64,000 nt of DNA. Source: Leptodontidium sp. MPI-SDFR-AT-0119. Its lineage: Eukaryota > Ascomycota > Leotiomycetes > Helotiales > Leptodontidiaceae. The position numbers were made by a program, and so were the translations under genes. Positions 11,374 to 21,774 of the stretch are shown here, piece by piece; position 1 is the first letter of the stretch, and the number at the start of each line of letters is the position of its first letter. The stretch is taken from positions 5,580,001-5,644,000 of the forward strand of contig JAHLEZ010000001.1 in the NCBI GenBank assembly GCA_020726505.1, given 5' to 3'. The notes beneath the pieces were generated by a model, which saw only the letters and a program-made list of their open reading frames with translations, searched no databases and was not told where the DNA came from.

Positions 11374-12690
11374 TTAGATGTCTCTCGACCTCTTGAACAG
11401 CAGTTTTTGCGGAAAATCAAGATCATCTACGCCCTCGTCATCGACCTCCATGCTGTCGTCCACCTCGAGACTGTTCGATGCTGGCATTTCTCTCCTCAAG
11501 ATGGGTGCCTTCATCTGCAGACTCCTCGTCGAATCTGTTGCCTTAGGTTTTGACTTGGGTCGCTCTGCCTCCTCTTTCTCCAACTTTTCGATTTCCTTTC
11601 CAGCCGACTCTTTGACCTCTAGCAACCTCCGCTTGATGTTCTCGATCTCCGTGCTGCAATCGCCATCTCGTAAGAACTGGTGGGCAGCATGTTCGCATTG
11701 CCCTTGACACCATTCCAGACCCTTGTCTAATTCGTCGAAGATATCTGGAGCATCCCCACCACCTCTCCGGTATCCTCTCAGCAAACCAAGTGAACCGCCA
11801 AAGTTGTCGGCCTTTGTCATACCTCGCGATGGGCCCATTTGCCTCGTCGATACGAAATTAAGCTTGGGCAGGACTGGTTCGTGAATGGTGTCAGGCTCTG
11901 TCCCAGCTTCAATATCAGCAGTCAAACTATTTGCCTGCTTTGTTGTAGAGATAGGCTTTTGAGCCACCAACAGATTGCCCGAAGTTGTGGTGCCATTGTT
12001 GGAATCGTTGACCTGATCATCCTCGTCCTCGTCTTCTTCGTCATCTCCAATTTCCAATTCGGCTGCTCTTTTCATCTCAGCCATCTTTGCAGCCATCTTC
12101 CCCTTCCGCATTGAATTCCTACTCCCACTCACAAATTTTACCAAGTCCTCAAATGCAGTCTGCACTGCACTGTCGTAGTACACAATGATCATAGATCTTG
12201 TCCTGTATTTCGGCGCTATAGATTCTCCCGAAGCGAGAGATTCGGTCTTTCGTTTCCGCAAGACCGCAGGACTTGTCCGTCCTTGTGCAGGAGATTGAGA
12301 TGATTTTCGTGTCAATGCACCTGGTGATGGTCGAGGGACTGAATTCGTTTTGGGGGAGGATGTGACAGCTGCCCGCGCCGCCGCAGAGTTTGGTCGGGCG
12401 AAGCCATTCTGGTTCGATTTGGGTGTGTCGAAAGGGTTCGTTTGAGCATCGTTGGTGCTTTCGGATTTCTCGAATGAGAAAGGGTTCTCGTTGCCATCTT
12501 GGGGCCTGAGAGACTCCGTTGAACCTTTGTTCTTGAGTGATCGCGTGGGGGGTCGTTCGTTCTCGGTCAATCGGGCGAGTTCGATCTGTCTCAGAGCGAT
12601 TTGGCTGTTGAGCTCGTCCAACCGCGTGTTCCAATCAGGAATGGACGTGCAGAGGGTTTGGAGAGCTTCTAAGGTTGAGAAAGTCGCCAT
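11374..12690 (-). CDS. Conserved-looking protein of unknown function, acidic centre, coiled-coil C-terminus
   Basis: An uninterrupted frame of 438 residues from the ATG at 12690, chosen over the upstream in-frame ATG at 12876 because the added 62 residues are low complexity and the 12690 ATG has a good context (cgacgATGgcg). I do not recognise the family. The first ~45 residues form a heptad-like helix (SIPDWNTRLDELNSQIALRQ). A basic Ser/Pro-rich linker leads to a short ordered segment (TRSMIIVYYDSAVQTAFEDL) around 170-190, a run of Asp/Glu at about 230-245, then a helical region with GLEWCQGQCEHAAHQFLRDG and a charged coiled coil. The tail is basic (KLLFKRSRDI). It looks nuclear or scaffold-like, but that is inference. 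It is divergent from GET2. Confidence 0.7.
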   Translation of the reverse strand: MATFSTLEALQTLCTSIPDWNTRLDELNSQIALRQIELARLTENERPPTRSLKNKGSTESLRPQDGNENPFSFEKSESTNDAQTNPFDTPKSNQNGFARPNSAAARAAVTSSPKTNSVPRPSPGALTRKSSQSPAQGRTSPAVLRKRKTESLASGESIAPKYRTRSMIIVYYDSAVQTAFEDLVKFVSGSRNSMRKGKMAAKMAEMKRAAELEIGDDEEDEDEDDQVNDSNNGTTTSGNLLVAQKPISTTKQANSLTADIEAGTEPDTIHEPVLPKLNFVSTRQMGPSRGMTKADNFGGSLGLLRGYRRGGGDAPDIFDELDKGLEWCQGQCEHAAHQFLRDGDCSTEIENIKRRLLEVKESAGKEIEKLEKEEAERPKSKPKATDSTRSLQMKAPILRREMPASNSLEVDDSMEVDDEGVDDLDFPQKLLFKRSRDI

Positions 12691-13125
12691 CGTCGAGAAC
12701 GAGGACGAGGACGGCAAAGGGGGTGGTGAGAGGCGCAACGGGACGACGTTGGGTGTGCCCGTTGAATGGTGGAGGTGGAAGTACCGTACCTCACACAGGT
12801 CGGTGAAAGGGTATCGTTTGGCCAGCTGTGCTGAGGGGGAAGCCACTTGCCGCTTCCGCTTGCGCCTTTCCCACATGGCAACGGCCCAGGCAGACCCACA
12901 GTGAGTCTTGGCATCTGATTCTTCTGTTCACTTACCGCTCCTCAATACGGCTAGCCTGAGCTACTGTAGCCTCGCCATCACCCGAGCTGAATCTGTTCTA
13001 AATTTCTGGCCAGCGCTTCACCAGAATAGAGTAGCAGAGCCGCACCCACTCCTCAAGTGTCCTCACGCAATCCCAAGACGTTGGTTGTAGAGCCTCCACC
13101 GACCGGGCGAAGAAATACAGCCAAG
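12691..13125. promoter_or_regulatory. Divergent promoter region, unknown gene / GET2
   Basis: 435 bases between divergent start codons. It contains the optional N-terminal extension of the minus-strand gene up to 12876. No specific motif was recognised. Confidence 0.35.
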
Positions 13126-14160
13126 ATGGCAGATACACCTCCTCCAGTTCCCTCTTCCGAGCCCAGCACGCCACCTTCAAGCGCTGCAGACCAAGCACGG
13201 ATTCGCAAAGAACGACGAGAAGCAAAGATTCGCGCAGGAGGTTCGGCGAGGTTGAACAAAATCACAGGGCTTGGGGGAGGCATCCAGAGAGGTACATTAG
13301 ATTGGATTCTACCACATTTGTGCATCTTGGACTGACATTCTCCAGACCCACCACCGCAACCCACAGTCTCCAACCCTACCGACGACCCCGCAGAGGTCGA
13401 CATTTCGAATCACTTCTATGAGCCCAAATCCCGCTCTACCCGCCAGAACAATTCTTCTCCCTCCCCGTTCGAACAACAAGGAATCAACGATGACCAGCTC
13501 CGCCAAATGATGCTTGGCTTCGACCCCTCGGGCGCTCCGCCTCCAGGTGGAAACGCAAACCCCTTTGCCGGATTTCCAGGTATGGGCGGAATGGGGGGCA
13601 TGCCCGGTATGGAAGGAATGGGCGGAGAAGCAGGCGAGGATCCTATGATGAAGATGCTGCAGCAGATGATGAGTGGAATGCCAGGTGATGGAGCTGGCGG
13701 TATGCCCTCTTTCCCTGGCATGCCTCCAATGCCAGGCCAAGCTGCTGCTCCAGGAGACCCATATGCATACCTTTGGCGCATTGTACATGCCATGTTTGCG
13801 TTGGGGTTGGGACTCTACATTGCGTTCACAACACCATTTACTGGAACAAAGATTGCTCGGGAGAGAAGTGGGCTAGGATATACGAGTGGAGACGAGTTGG
13901 TTCTCAGTCCAAGCAGTGTGCATTTCTTCTGGATCTTCGCCACTGTTGAAGTTCTATTGCAGACCAGTCGTTTCTTTTTCGAGAAGGGGAGAGTTCAACA
14001 GGGCGGAATAATGGGAATGGTCATGGGGTTCTTACCAGAGCCTTGGAAGGGATATTTGGCTCTTGTTGCGAGGTACTCGAGAATTTGGACCACGGTCAGT
14101 GGGGATGCGATGGTGTGTGTGTTCGTACTGGGCGCTTGTGCTTGGTTGAAAGGCAACTAG
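13126..14160 (+). CDS. GET2: GET complex subunit Get2-like membrane protein
   Basis: Exons 13126-13291 and 13346-14160 give 326 residues. Get2, with Get1, forms the ER receptor that takes tail-anchored proteins from Get3. The diagnostic N-terminal cytosolic Get3-binding helix is present: basic RIRKERREAKIRAGGSAR followed by LNKITG at about residues 25-50. A Gly/Met/Pro-rich linker (about 110-190) separates it from three predicted membrane segments at about 195-216, 247-266 and 306-323, the expected Get2 topology. The 54-base intron starts GTACAT and ends CCAG after a GGACTGAC branch site. Sequence similarity to yeast Get2 outside the N-terminal motif and topology is low, as is common for this family. 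Confidence 0.85.
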
Positions 14161-14910
14161 GGGAGTTTTGATAGGCCGAAGATACCTCAGACATCAAGCA
14201 AAAAAATTACGTCCAAGAGCAACAATTTTCATGGCTGTGGTTGCATTACGCGTCTGCTGACATTGACACGGTCACAATCACCCAATTTGGATGCTGAACT
14301 GCAGACAACCAATATGGGTTAATGTCTTAGATAGACTTCTGACATTCCCATGTGCCAGGAAGCCACTAAACACTAGCAGATTTGGCCCAGATATCCCTCC
14401 AAGGCTTGAGGAGTAAACTCAGCCAGATAAACTCCATTCTTCTTCGGCTGCCAATAGACCTAGAGCAATGTCGTTATCTGTTCGCGATAGAAGCACCCTG
14501 GCCTGGCCTCCTGGAAACTCTAGCTTTGCTTAGTCAGTCATTGAATGACGCAGTGCCTCCACCAACCACCAACAGTTCCAAGCACGCATGTCACCACCCG
14601 AGCCGACTTGCCACCATCAACAACTTCCTAACCTGCTCTACTCTACTCCTCGACTCGTTCTCCAATCGTTTGCTGGCATGCGGCTGGATTACTGAGCCTG
14701 TATCGGCCTTTCTTCTTCTCTCTGAGCCACGCTTGGCAAGGCCGCGCATTCGAATCCGGAGTCCAGGCTAGACCAGCCAGTACAGCCAGTACTTTTGCGT
14801 TACTTCCCCGTTACTTTAATCTGCCCATGTCCTTCCCATCCCCTCCTTAATCTGGGGATTCTCCTTGCTTCTATTTTTCCTATACCACCCCAATTTCAAG
14901 TCAGCGAGAA
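14161..14910. other. Intergenic region before the esterase gene
   Basis: 750 bases. A 129-codon open frame at 14382-14771 starts only at TTG and has no family signal. CT-rich sequence at 14820-14900 may be the esterase promoter. Confidence 0.35.
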
Positions 14911-16266
14911 ATGAGAAGGTTCTCGCGCCTTTGGTTTCTTTGGATGAAGGCTGTAATATGGCGTGGCCTCATGGCCATTGGAATGAAGTTCCACCATTTC
15001 GCCGATCCCAAACCACCGTCTCCCAACTTCAAGATCCTCATTCCTTCCAGACTCTCCGCGGCAGGAGGACAATTCAAGCTCGTTTTTTACGTCCCAGAAT
15101 CGTATTACACAAGCACAGATGAAGATTTTCGTTTTCCGATTGTGGTCAACTTCCATGGAGGTGGATTTACACTCGGCACGGGGACAGACGATGCAAGATG
15201 GGCATCAGCAGTACTGAAGAACGTGGATGCTATCTTCGTCTCTGTCGAATATAGACTGGCTCCAGAACACCCCTTCAGCATTGGTGTCGAGGATGGAACC
15301 GATGCCCTCATTTATCTTGCTGCTCATGCGGAGGAACTCCGAATCGATCCTCACCGCATGGCGCTCTCTGGCTTTTCAGCTGGTGGGAATTTCGCATTTA
15401 CAGTACCACTTATGCTTCGCGATCTCCAAAACGATGTTGGACGACGCAGTCTCCATGAAACAGTCAATACACACCCTCTCCACAACTACAAATCGTCATC
15501 GAACTTGTCTCTGCCCCGCCCAGCCCTGACCAGAACGCACTCCGCTGCGACCTCCACCCACTCAATCCTCAAGCTCTCAGACCTCGAACCCACTGCCCTA
15601 GAAGTCGATCAGAAGATCCCAGACCTCACCATTCGCGCTATCGTGTCCTTCTACCCTCCCACCGACTTTCGATCTTCTCGCGCCGAGAAACGCTCCACAA
15701 ATCCAGCGCCAGAGAAGAACCTCCCACCCCTTCTCACAAACCTGTTCGACGAATCTTATATGCCAGGCTGTGATATCGACCTTGCAGACCCGTACCTTTC
15801 CCCTGCGGCTGCGACAGATGCGGATCTCTCTGCAGCATACCCCAAAGATATCATCCTATATACATGCGAATATGACATGTTGAATGTTGAGGGTACTGCG
15901 TTTGGCAACCGACTTGCTAGCGCACCAATAGAGAAGACTCTTCATGGCGGGCTTATCCGAGCTGTGCCGCATGCTTTCGACAAGAAGCCCAATCCACTGC
16001 ACTTTCCTGAGGCAGCGAATAAATGTTATAACGAAGCTTGTGCGCAGTTGAAGCGTGTATTTGGCGGTAGAGTTTCCATCGAAGAAAGGACTCAACTGGA
16101 TACAGTGGAGGTGGTAGATAGGTTCGACGAAGAGGAATCCGCGGCTGGAAGTCGGCTGGCCAAGGGCAAGGAGAGACAAAGGACGGAGGATACAGACGGA
16201 CTTTTGAAGGGCCCAGACATTTACGACCCGGGTTTCAAGAAGTATTTGGACGTCCCGAAGAGGTAG
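14911..16266 (+). CDS. Alpha/beta-hydrolase, hormone-sensitive-lipase (HSL) type esterase
   Basis: Single exon, 451 residues. The oxyanion-hole motif HGGGF and the nucleophile elbow GFSAGG (Ser156) are the HSL signature, with probable Asp322 in CEYDMLN and His354 in VPHAFDKKP completing the triad. The N-terminal ~20 residues are hydrophobic (LWFLWMKAVIW) and may act as a membrane anchor. A Ser/Thr-rich insert of about 60 residues lies between the nucleophile and the second half of the domain. The C-terminal ~60 residues are charged. Such proteins hydrolyse short-chain or sterol esters; the substrate here cannot be predicted. The gene precedes PEX12 in the same orientation. Confidence 0.87.
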   Translation: MRRFSRLWFLWMKAVIWRGLMAIGMKFHHFADPKPPSPNFKILIPSRLSAAGGQFKLVFYVPESYYTSTDEDFRFPIVVNFHGGGFTLGTGTDDARWASAVLKNVDAIFVSVEYRLAPEHPFSIGVEDGTDALIYLAAHAEELRIDPHRMALSGFSAGGNFAFTVPLMLRDLQNDVGRRSLHETVNTHPLHNYKSSSNLSLPRPALTRTHSAATSTHSILKLSDLEPTALEVDQKIPDLTIRAIVSFYPPTDFRSSRAEKRSTNPAPEKNLPPLLTNLFDESYMPGCDIDLADPYLSPAAATDADLSAAYPKDIILYTCEYDMLNVEGTAFGNRLASAPIEKTLHGGLIRAVPHAFDKKPNPLHFPEAANKCYNEACAQLKRVFGGRVSIEERTQLDTVEVVDRFDEEESAAGSRLAKGKERQRTEDTDGLLKGPDIYDPGFKKYLDVPKR

Positions 16267-16960
16267 ATGTTATTGAGGGGAATTGGCAATTGGTTTTTAT
16301 ACAGTTCTGGCCTGAAAGCACGGGTTGCAGAGGCTATAGAGTGGGATTTGGTTTACCTCGAAGGAGAGGTGGGGATGGGGGCGTTGTTTGTATGCATCTT
16401 TGGAGGCTTTCGTGAAAGCCTGAAGGTGTTGGTTTATAGAGTGTAAATATATGACTGAATTTCAAACGAATTGGCAGCCGAGTTGTGACTTTGAACCCAG
16501 CAAGTTCTGTTTTTCAATAATCTATCAGCTACTAAGCCTTTGCGAGAATCTAGAAACAAGCCATTTCTCGACTGATGATCCAATCAAACAAATGGATACT
16601 GACGGTTCACTCTCGGGATAGCAGTTTGAATCTATCTTCTCGCTTCACAGAATCCGGATCAGGTTGGGAAGTCGCATTAACCAATGGTAATGCTACATGG
16701 GATTATTACATGACGAGCATAGCTACCCCGCTCCCAGCCCTGCCACTCTTCGATTCCCAGGTACTTCGAAAAGAACCATGTCCAGCTAGTTACCGAAAAG
16801 TCGTTGTTGATATGGAAGAAATTCTCGGTTAACAAGGGGCAGATCCACGTGATCGTCTCCGGACCTCGGCTCCAATCCTCAGCCTTGCACCCCAAAACAT
16901 CTCCAGCTCTCCAAGCCTTGCCTCACATCCTATCCATCTACCCATAACTCAACCGCCAAA
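16267..16960. promoter_or_regulatory. Intergenic region upstream of PEX12
   Basis: 694 bases. A perfect CACGTG E-box lies at 16846-16851, 109 bases before the PEX12 ATG. No gene is supported. Confidence 0.4.
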
Positions 16961-18307
16961 ATGGAGTTCATGACGGCCCTCCACTCCACCTTCGATGACC
17001 ACAAACCCTCCCTCTTCGAACTCCTCTCCGAAGCCCAACTCGCCTCCCTTCTCCCACCCTCTCTCCGCTACCTCCTCGCCGTCGCAACACACCGACACCC
17101 ACGCTACCTCCTCCGCATCCTCAACTCCTTCGACGAGCTGTACGCCCTCCTCATGCTCCTCGTGGAGCGCCACTACCTAAAAACCCACGGCGGCAGCTTC
17201 ACAGAGAATTTCTACGGGCTGAAGCGCGAGAAAGCCCTCTCCGTCGGGGAGATCCCACGCGCGAACATCGCCGCACCAACACACGTCCGCGAGGCGCTCA
17301 TCCTCTCCAACGCAGACATATGGCGGAACCTAGCCGTGATGGTAGGCCTACCATACGTCAAGAGGAAGTTGGACGAGAGTTACGATATCAATGCGCCCCG
17401 GGCCCTGCTGGGTGCGAGTTATACGCGCATGCCTGCCAACCCGACGCCCAAGCAGAGGTTCATGCATTACTATCGCTGGTTCCTGAGACATGTGTACCCG
17501 AGTGTGAACGCGGCGTATTACCTCTCCCTCCTAGCGTTCAATATCGCGTATCTTTTCGATAACAGTAAATACCACTCCCCGTTCATGTGGTTGATAGGTA
17601 CGCGAATGCGGCGATTGGGAGAGGCGGATTACCGAGCCATTGCGGCGCTCAGCGAGCCTAAGAAGGGGGGAGAGGGTGCAAGGGGTGGGAATCTAGGTGT
17701 GACGAGTATTTTTAGTCCGAGGGTGATGGGAGAGAGGACGTTGGATAGCTTGAAGTTCTTGCTGCCGACGAGTATTTTTGCGTTGAAGTTCTTGGAGTGG
17801 TGGCATGCTTCTGATTTCGCCAGACAGCTTTCCAAGAAGGCGGCAGAGGGTATTGAAGTACCGCCGCCGGTTATTTCGGGGTTGTCGTCGTTGTCGGCGA
17901 GGTTTGGTCCTGGGAAGGGGGGGAAGAAGGGCGGTTCTGGTGATGTGGGTCAAGGGGAGAAGCCTGGGAAGGATGGGGAGGAGAAAGAGGGTGCGAAGGA
18001 GGAACCTCAAATTGAGAAGCCTCCTATAGCAGCGACATCTCTGCTGCCCATCTATACAGTTCCACCTCCTCAAGACTCGGAGTTATGTCCGATATGCCAG
18101 CAAGAGATCACGACGGCGACGGCGTGCCAGACGGGGTTTGTATTTTGTTATACGTGTATACATAGATGGCTAGAAGGGAATCACGAGAAGCAGGAGGAGT
18201 TTATGAAGGGAAAGGAAGGGAAGTGGGAGGATGGGCAGGGGAGGTGTGCTGTTACGGGCAGGAGGGTGTTGGGTGGGACGGAGGGGTTGAGGAGGGTCAT
18301 GATATGA
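16961..18307 (+). CDS. PEX12: Peroxin-12, peroxisomal RING ubiquitin-ligase subunit
   Basis: Single exon, 448 residues. Pex12 is an integral peroxisomal membrane protein that with Pex2 and Pex10 forms the retrotranslocation channel and ligase for the import receptor Pex5. The N-terminal half is typical ([20 protein letters not shown], then [29 protein letters not shown]). Several hydrophobic stretches lie between about 150 and 290 (for instance [14 protein letters not shown]). A Lys/Gly/Glu-rich linker at about 310-355 leads to the degenerate RING beginning at Cys376 ([17 protein letters not shown]), which lacks the second set of zinc ligands as is normal for Pex12. The final residues [12 protein letters not shown] match the family end. 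Confidence 0.95.
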   Translation: MEFMTALHSTFDDHKPSLFELLSEAQLASLLPPSLRYLLAVATHRHPRYLLRILNSFDELYALLMLLVERHYLKTHGGSFTENFYGLKREKALSVGEIPRANIAAPTHVREALILSNADIWRNLAVMVGLPYVKRKLDESYDINAPRALLGASYTRMPANPTPKQRFMHYYRWFLRHVYPSVNAAYYLSLLAFNIAYLFDNSKYHSPFMWLIGTRMRRLGEADYRAIAALSEPKKGGEGARGGNLGVTSIFSPRVMGERTLDSLKFLLPTSIFALKFLEWWHASDFARQLSKKAAEGIEVPPPVISGLSSLSARFGPGKGGKKGGSGDVGQGEKPGKDGEEKEGAKEEPQIEKPPIAATSLLPIYTVPPPQDSELCPICQQEITTATACQTGFVFCYTCIHRWLEGNHEKQEEFMKGKEGKWEDGQGRCAVTGRRVLGGTEGLRRVMI

Positions 18308-18744
18308 TAAGATATGATGTGATATCTTGAATTGAACTTTGAACAAAGCAACTTTGATTCTTATCCGGAGTGCACATGTACGTTGGTATCACTCTCGTTG
18401 TCTTTGTCATTTTTCTCTCATGCTGTAATCCGTTCACATTATCCTTTACTCGCACAGTAGCTACCATTGTGGCAACAGAATTGTCCACTTCATCGTTCTC
18501 ATCCAATCCTGGTCGTCTTCAGATGACACCCAATGTCCGATTTAGCCTCCATCCCATCCCATCTCGGACCGAGATACATCGACACTTCGACCTTGTCAAA
18601 GGTACACTTAACATGACAGTGAATGCATAAATTGGCTGGTGAGACCTAGAGTAGTTTCTCGTACTACTATCGCTCATTCTCATCTTGAATGGGAAGTTCA
18701 AGGAGCGCGGGCGACTGCTTCTCAAGCGAACATGTTCATTAATC
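18308..18744. other. Convergent 3' intergenic region
   Basis: 437 bases between the PEX12 stop and the terminal exon of the ArfGAP gene. No gene or notable repeat is seen. Confidence 0.4.
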
Positions 18745-20977
18745 CTATCTCATTGATCTCGCACTAATCGATCCCCTAATCGCAACATTAGTACATACTT
18801 TTGAGGAGGATCCGGGGTAAGAAACGTACCATGCATCTGGACTGTGCCGGCCATTTGTCCACCCGCCAGCATCCACGCTCTCCTGACTCACATGTCGACT
18901 TCCATTTGACTTAGGTGCGAACTGTCCCATTTGGCCCAAAGTATCTACACCAGAATTCTGGGACGGAGCTCCTCCACTCGATGCAAATGGATTGTTGGTT
19001 CCTGCTACCTGTATAGCCATAGAGTTTGAAACAGTTCGTTGCTGGTCACCAATCGGCATCTCAGGATTCGGTTGCATCTGAGATTGATTTTGCTGTGGTT
19101 GGAGGACTGGCTGAGGAGCTGCTGGAGCCAATTGGGGATAGTTGTACAGATCCATAATGCTCCTTTTGTCCGCTCTCAGAGTCTGTTGTGGCATCTGAGG
19201 GTAGGTCTGTTGCCTCTGCTGCTGATATTGTTGGTGTTGGTCGAAGCCTTGCTGAGGATTCTGTTGGAGCTGAGCTTGGGGTTGCTGGTTGAAGTATGGA
19301 TTCATCTGCTGTGGAGCGCTTTGGTTGAGGAAAGGATTCATCTGCTGCTGTTGCTGTGGCTGCTGAGGTTGTTGCATAGTCCCGTTATTGAAGAAAGCCG
19401 CTCCATACTGCTGAGCAGGTGAATGTTCCATTGGACTTTGGTACATACTCTGAGGAGTTGCAAGTTGCTGATTATAGGGATTGCTTGCAAAGTTCGTGTT
19501 CAAAGGTGGTGCTTGGGGTGGCTGTTGTTGTTGTTGCTGCTGCATGAACGGATTGTAGCTGCTCTGTTGCTGTTGAGGTTGTTGGACTTGTTGCCCGGGA
19601 TTCTCGTAGATCACAGATGGATAGTACTGTTGAGGTACGGACGGAACAGGGGGTGTCATAGATTGTTGGTATAGTTGTTGGTGAGTGAGAGGTTGTGGAC
19701 CAGGAAATCCACCAGTGTGGTTGGGGAAAAGTGGCTGTGAGGATTGCACCGACATATTCTGGAAAGCTTGATTAAGGTTGTACTGTGACTGGGATGGCGC
19801 AAGACCAAAAGGGTTCGAATTCTGGGCTTGCTGATATGGATTATTTCCCACCATCTGAGGCGAAGCCAAACCTCCAGTCGACTGGGAAGATTGAGGTGGA
19901 GCAATGGGTGGCGGCTTATCCAACATATCAAATGGATTGGACGAACTCCGTGAGGGGACATCTCGTGTTCGGTCGATCGTCAACCCGGTGGAGGTTCCAA
20001 CAGGTGTTCGCGATCGACTGTTAGGAGGTGGTGCCGCTATTTCTGGCGACTTTAACCCCCCGCCCTCGCCGAGGCGGACCAGAGTTTCAATAGATTTCTC
20101 CAAATTTCCACTCAGGCCCTTTAAAACAGCCGTGTTTCTCTTCTCGTCCCTAAATCCCATATCTCGGAGTTTGGCCAATTTCATTTCCAAATCATCCGTC
20201 CCCTCAGCTCCAACTGAAGCTCCGAAAATCCTTGATTGTTTGTTCCTTGGAGGAGATGGTGATCGCTGATGTCCGCTATCAAAGTCTTGCTTCGCTGCCT
20301 CCTTCCGGGCCTTTGATGATAACGGGAATATTGAAGATGCGGATCTGAAGCCAAATCTGCTACCAGGCTTCGGCGGGAGCGGTGGTGGTTGGTCATCTGA
20401 GTTTGTACTGCCGGTATTGTTTCTAACTGGAGCCTTCGTCGCCCTCTCAACGTATTTTCCTCGTATGAACCTCTCCATTGCCGAATCGGCTTCGTCAGCG
20501 TCAAAGGGAATCGGTGGTCTCGTGTTCTGAGGATTATATATTTTGTTCGACGCAACATTTCCAACTCGCTTCATGTTCTGTAATATATTAGTCAATGTCC
20601 TCGAAAAGCCGCGCAGTCAACATACTTCTACCTGCTCGTTTGACCAAGAGTCCATACTGAGTGATTTCACTTTCGTAATATGCGTCCCCAGCTTCCTGTG
20701 CAGAGCTGCACATCGCATGCACAGAAATATACCCAGCTAGTTTGATAAGTAATTGCCCATCAACACAATCGCATTAGATCTGGACTTACACTCCAACTGG
20801 CCCATCCTGTGATAATACAATCAGCATCGCTTCCAAGTGGTGATTTCCAGGGCTCAACATACCTGGATTTCTTGCCTGACAATCTGCGCACACATTGTTC
20901 CCCGGGACTGACTTTATGAGATCCTGGAGCGCGCGTTCATTGCGCGCCTGCTGCCGCTTGCTCAGAGCTCCAGACAT
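18745..20977 (-). CDS. GTS1: Gts1-like Arf GTPase-activating protein with UBA domain and Gln-rich tail
   Basis: Five exons on the minus strand: 20977-20863, 20806-20790 (only 17 bases), 20736-20626, 20577-18830 and 18775-18745, giving 673 residues. The ArfGAP zinc finger is complete: Cys30-x2-Cys33-x16-Cys50-x2-Cys53-x4-Arg58, the Arg being the catalytic finger. Each splice restores conserved sequence (NPG|WASWS|LGIFLC, SNEQVE|NMKRVGN). A UBA domain follows at about 210-252 ([10 protein letters not shown]). The remainder is Gln/Pro/Asn-rich with QQQQQ runs, as in yeast Gts1. The last intron (donor GTACGT) was chosen because it removes a run-on frame and leaves a short terminal exon. Likely roles are Arf regulation and endocytic or Golgi traffic. 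It is divergent from SPT10. Confidence 0.9.
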
Positions 20978-21774
20978 CGCACACTCAGCCTCCCAGTCAC
21001 ACAATCGCTTTTGCGGATAATTGTAGTTAGTTGCTTCTTGACAACAAATCCGTCGGGTCAAGCGTCAGGAGTGAAACGGCAGATGCAGGCGACAAGTTAC
21101 ACTTCGAATCGGAACATATAGCGGGGTTTGGCGTGAAGCTGCAGACAGACTCGAGAGAAACAGATGGATGAGGTCGCAGTCGCTGAAATCGTTAGTTCGT
21201 GAGAAAAAGGAGAGAGCACAGCAGCGCAGAGAGGCGTTGGTGGAGAGGAGGGAGTGGAGCTTGGGGGAAGTCTGGTCTGGGCTCGAGGGACCTGACCTGA
21301 CTTGGACTTGTTCGACTCCGAGCTAAGCCAAACAAAACTGAACAGGGGCCAGGGCTTGGGTTGACGGCGGTAACGGTGGAACGTTTTACCGGCGCCACAT
21401 GAGATGCTCGAACCATCTGGCTTGGACCTCTCCTCTCTCCCTCAGCTGCCGAGATAAGAACTTCGCGTGTGATTCTCAGAAGTTCATCGTACTTCTCATC
21501 TCTCCCCAAAGCCATCCAACGCACGACAGGACCCCATCCTGAAAGGGGATACTAAGTCATCACATCACGACTCTTTGGCGTAAAGTCACGTACGTCTGTT
21601 TGGTCTTCCTGCATGCAGACACTGCTGCTCCCACAGGTGAGCCTTTGTGGGGGGAGGTCTGTTCTTTGCACAATTACAGTACCTTCACAATTACCCTCCG
21701 GAGATAGCTTCTAACGAAAGTAAACAGACACCCCTGAACCCCTGAATTTCCCTCAACATCGGACGGTTGCCAAG
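20978..21774. promoter_or_regulatory. Divergent intergenic region, GTS1 / SPT10
   Basis: 797 bases between divergent start codons. Open frames here have no family signal. No motif stands out. Confidence 0.35.

Noticed and set aside
12691..12876. 62-residue N-terminal extension of the 11374-12690 gene
   Set aside because: Low-complexity basic sequence; the downstream ATG has the better context and a more structured start.
14382..14771. 129-codon plus-strand frame upstream of the esterase
   Set aside because: Starts only at TTG and shows no conserved motif.
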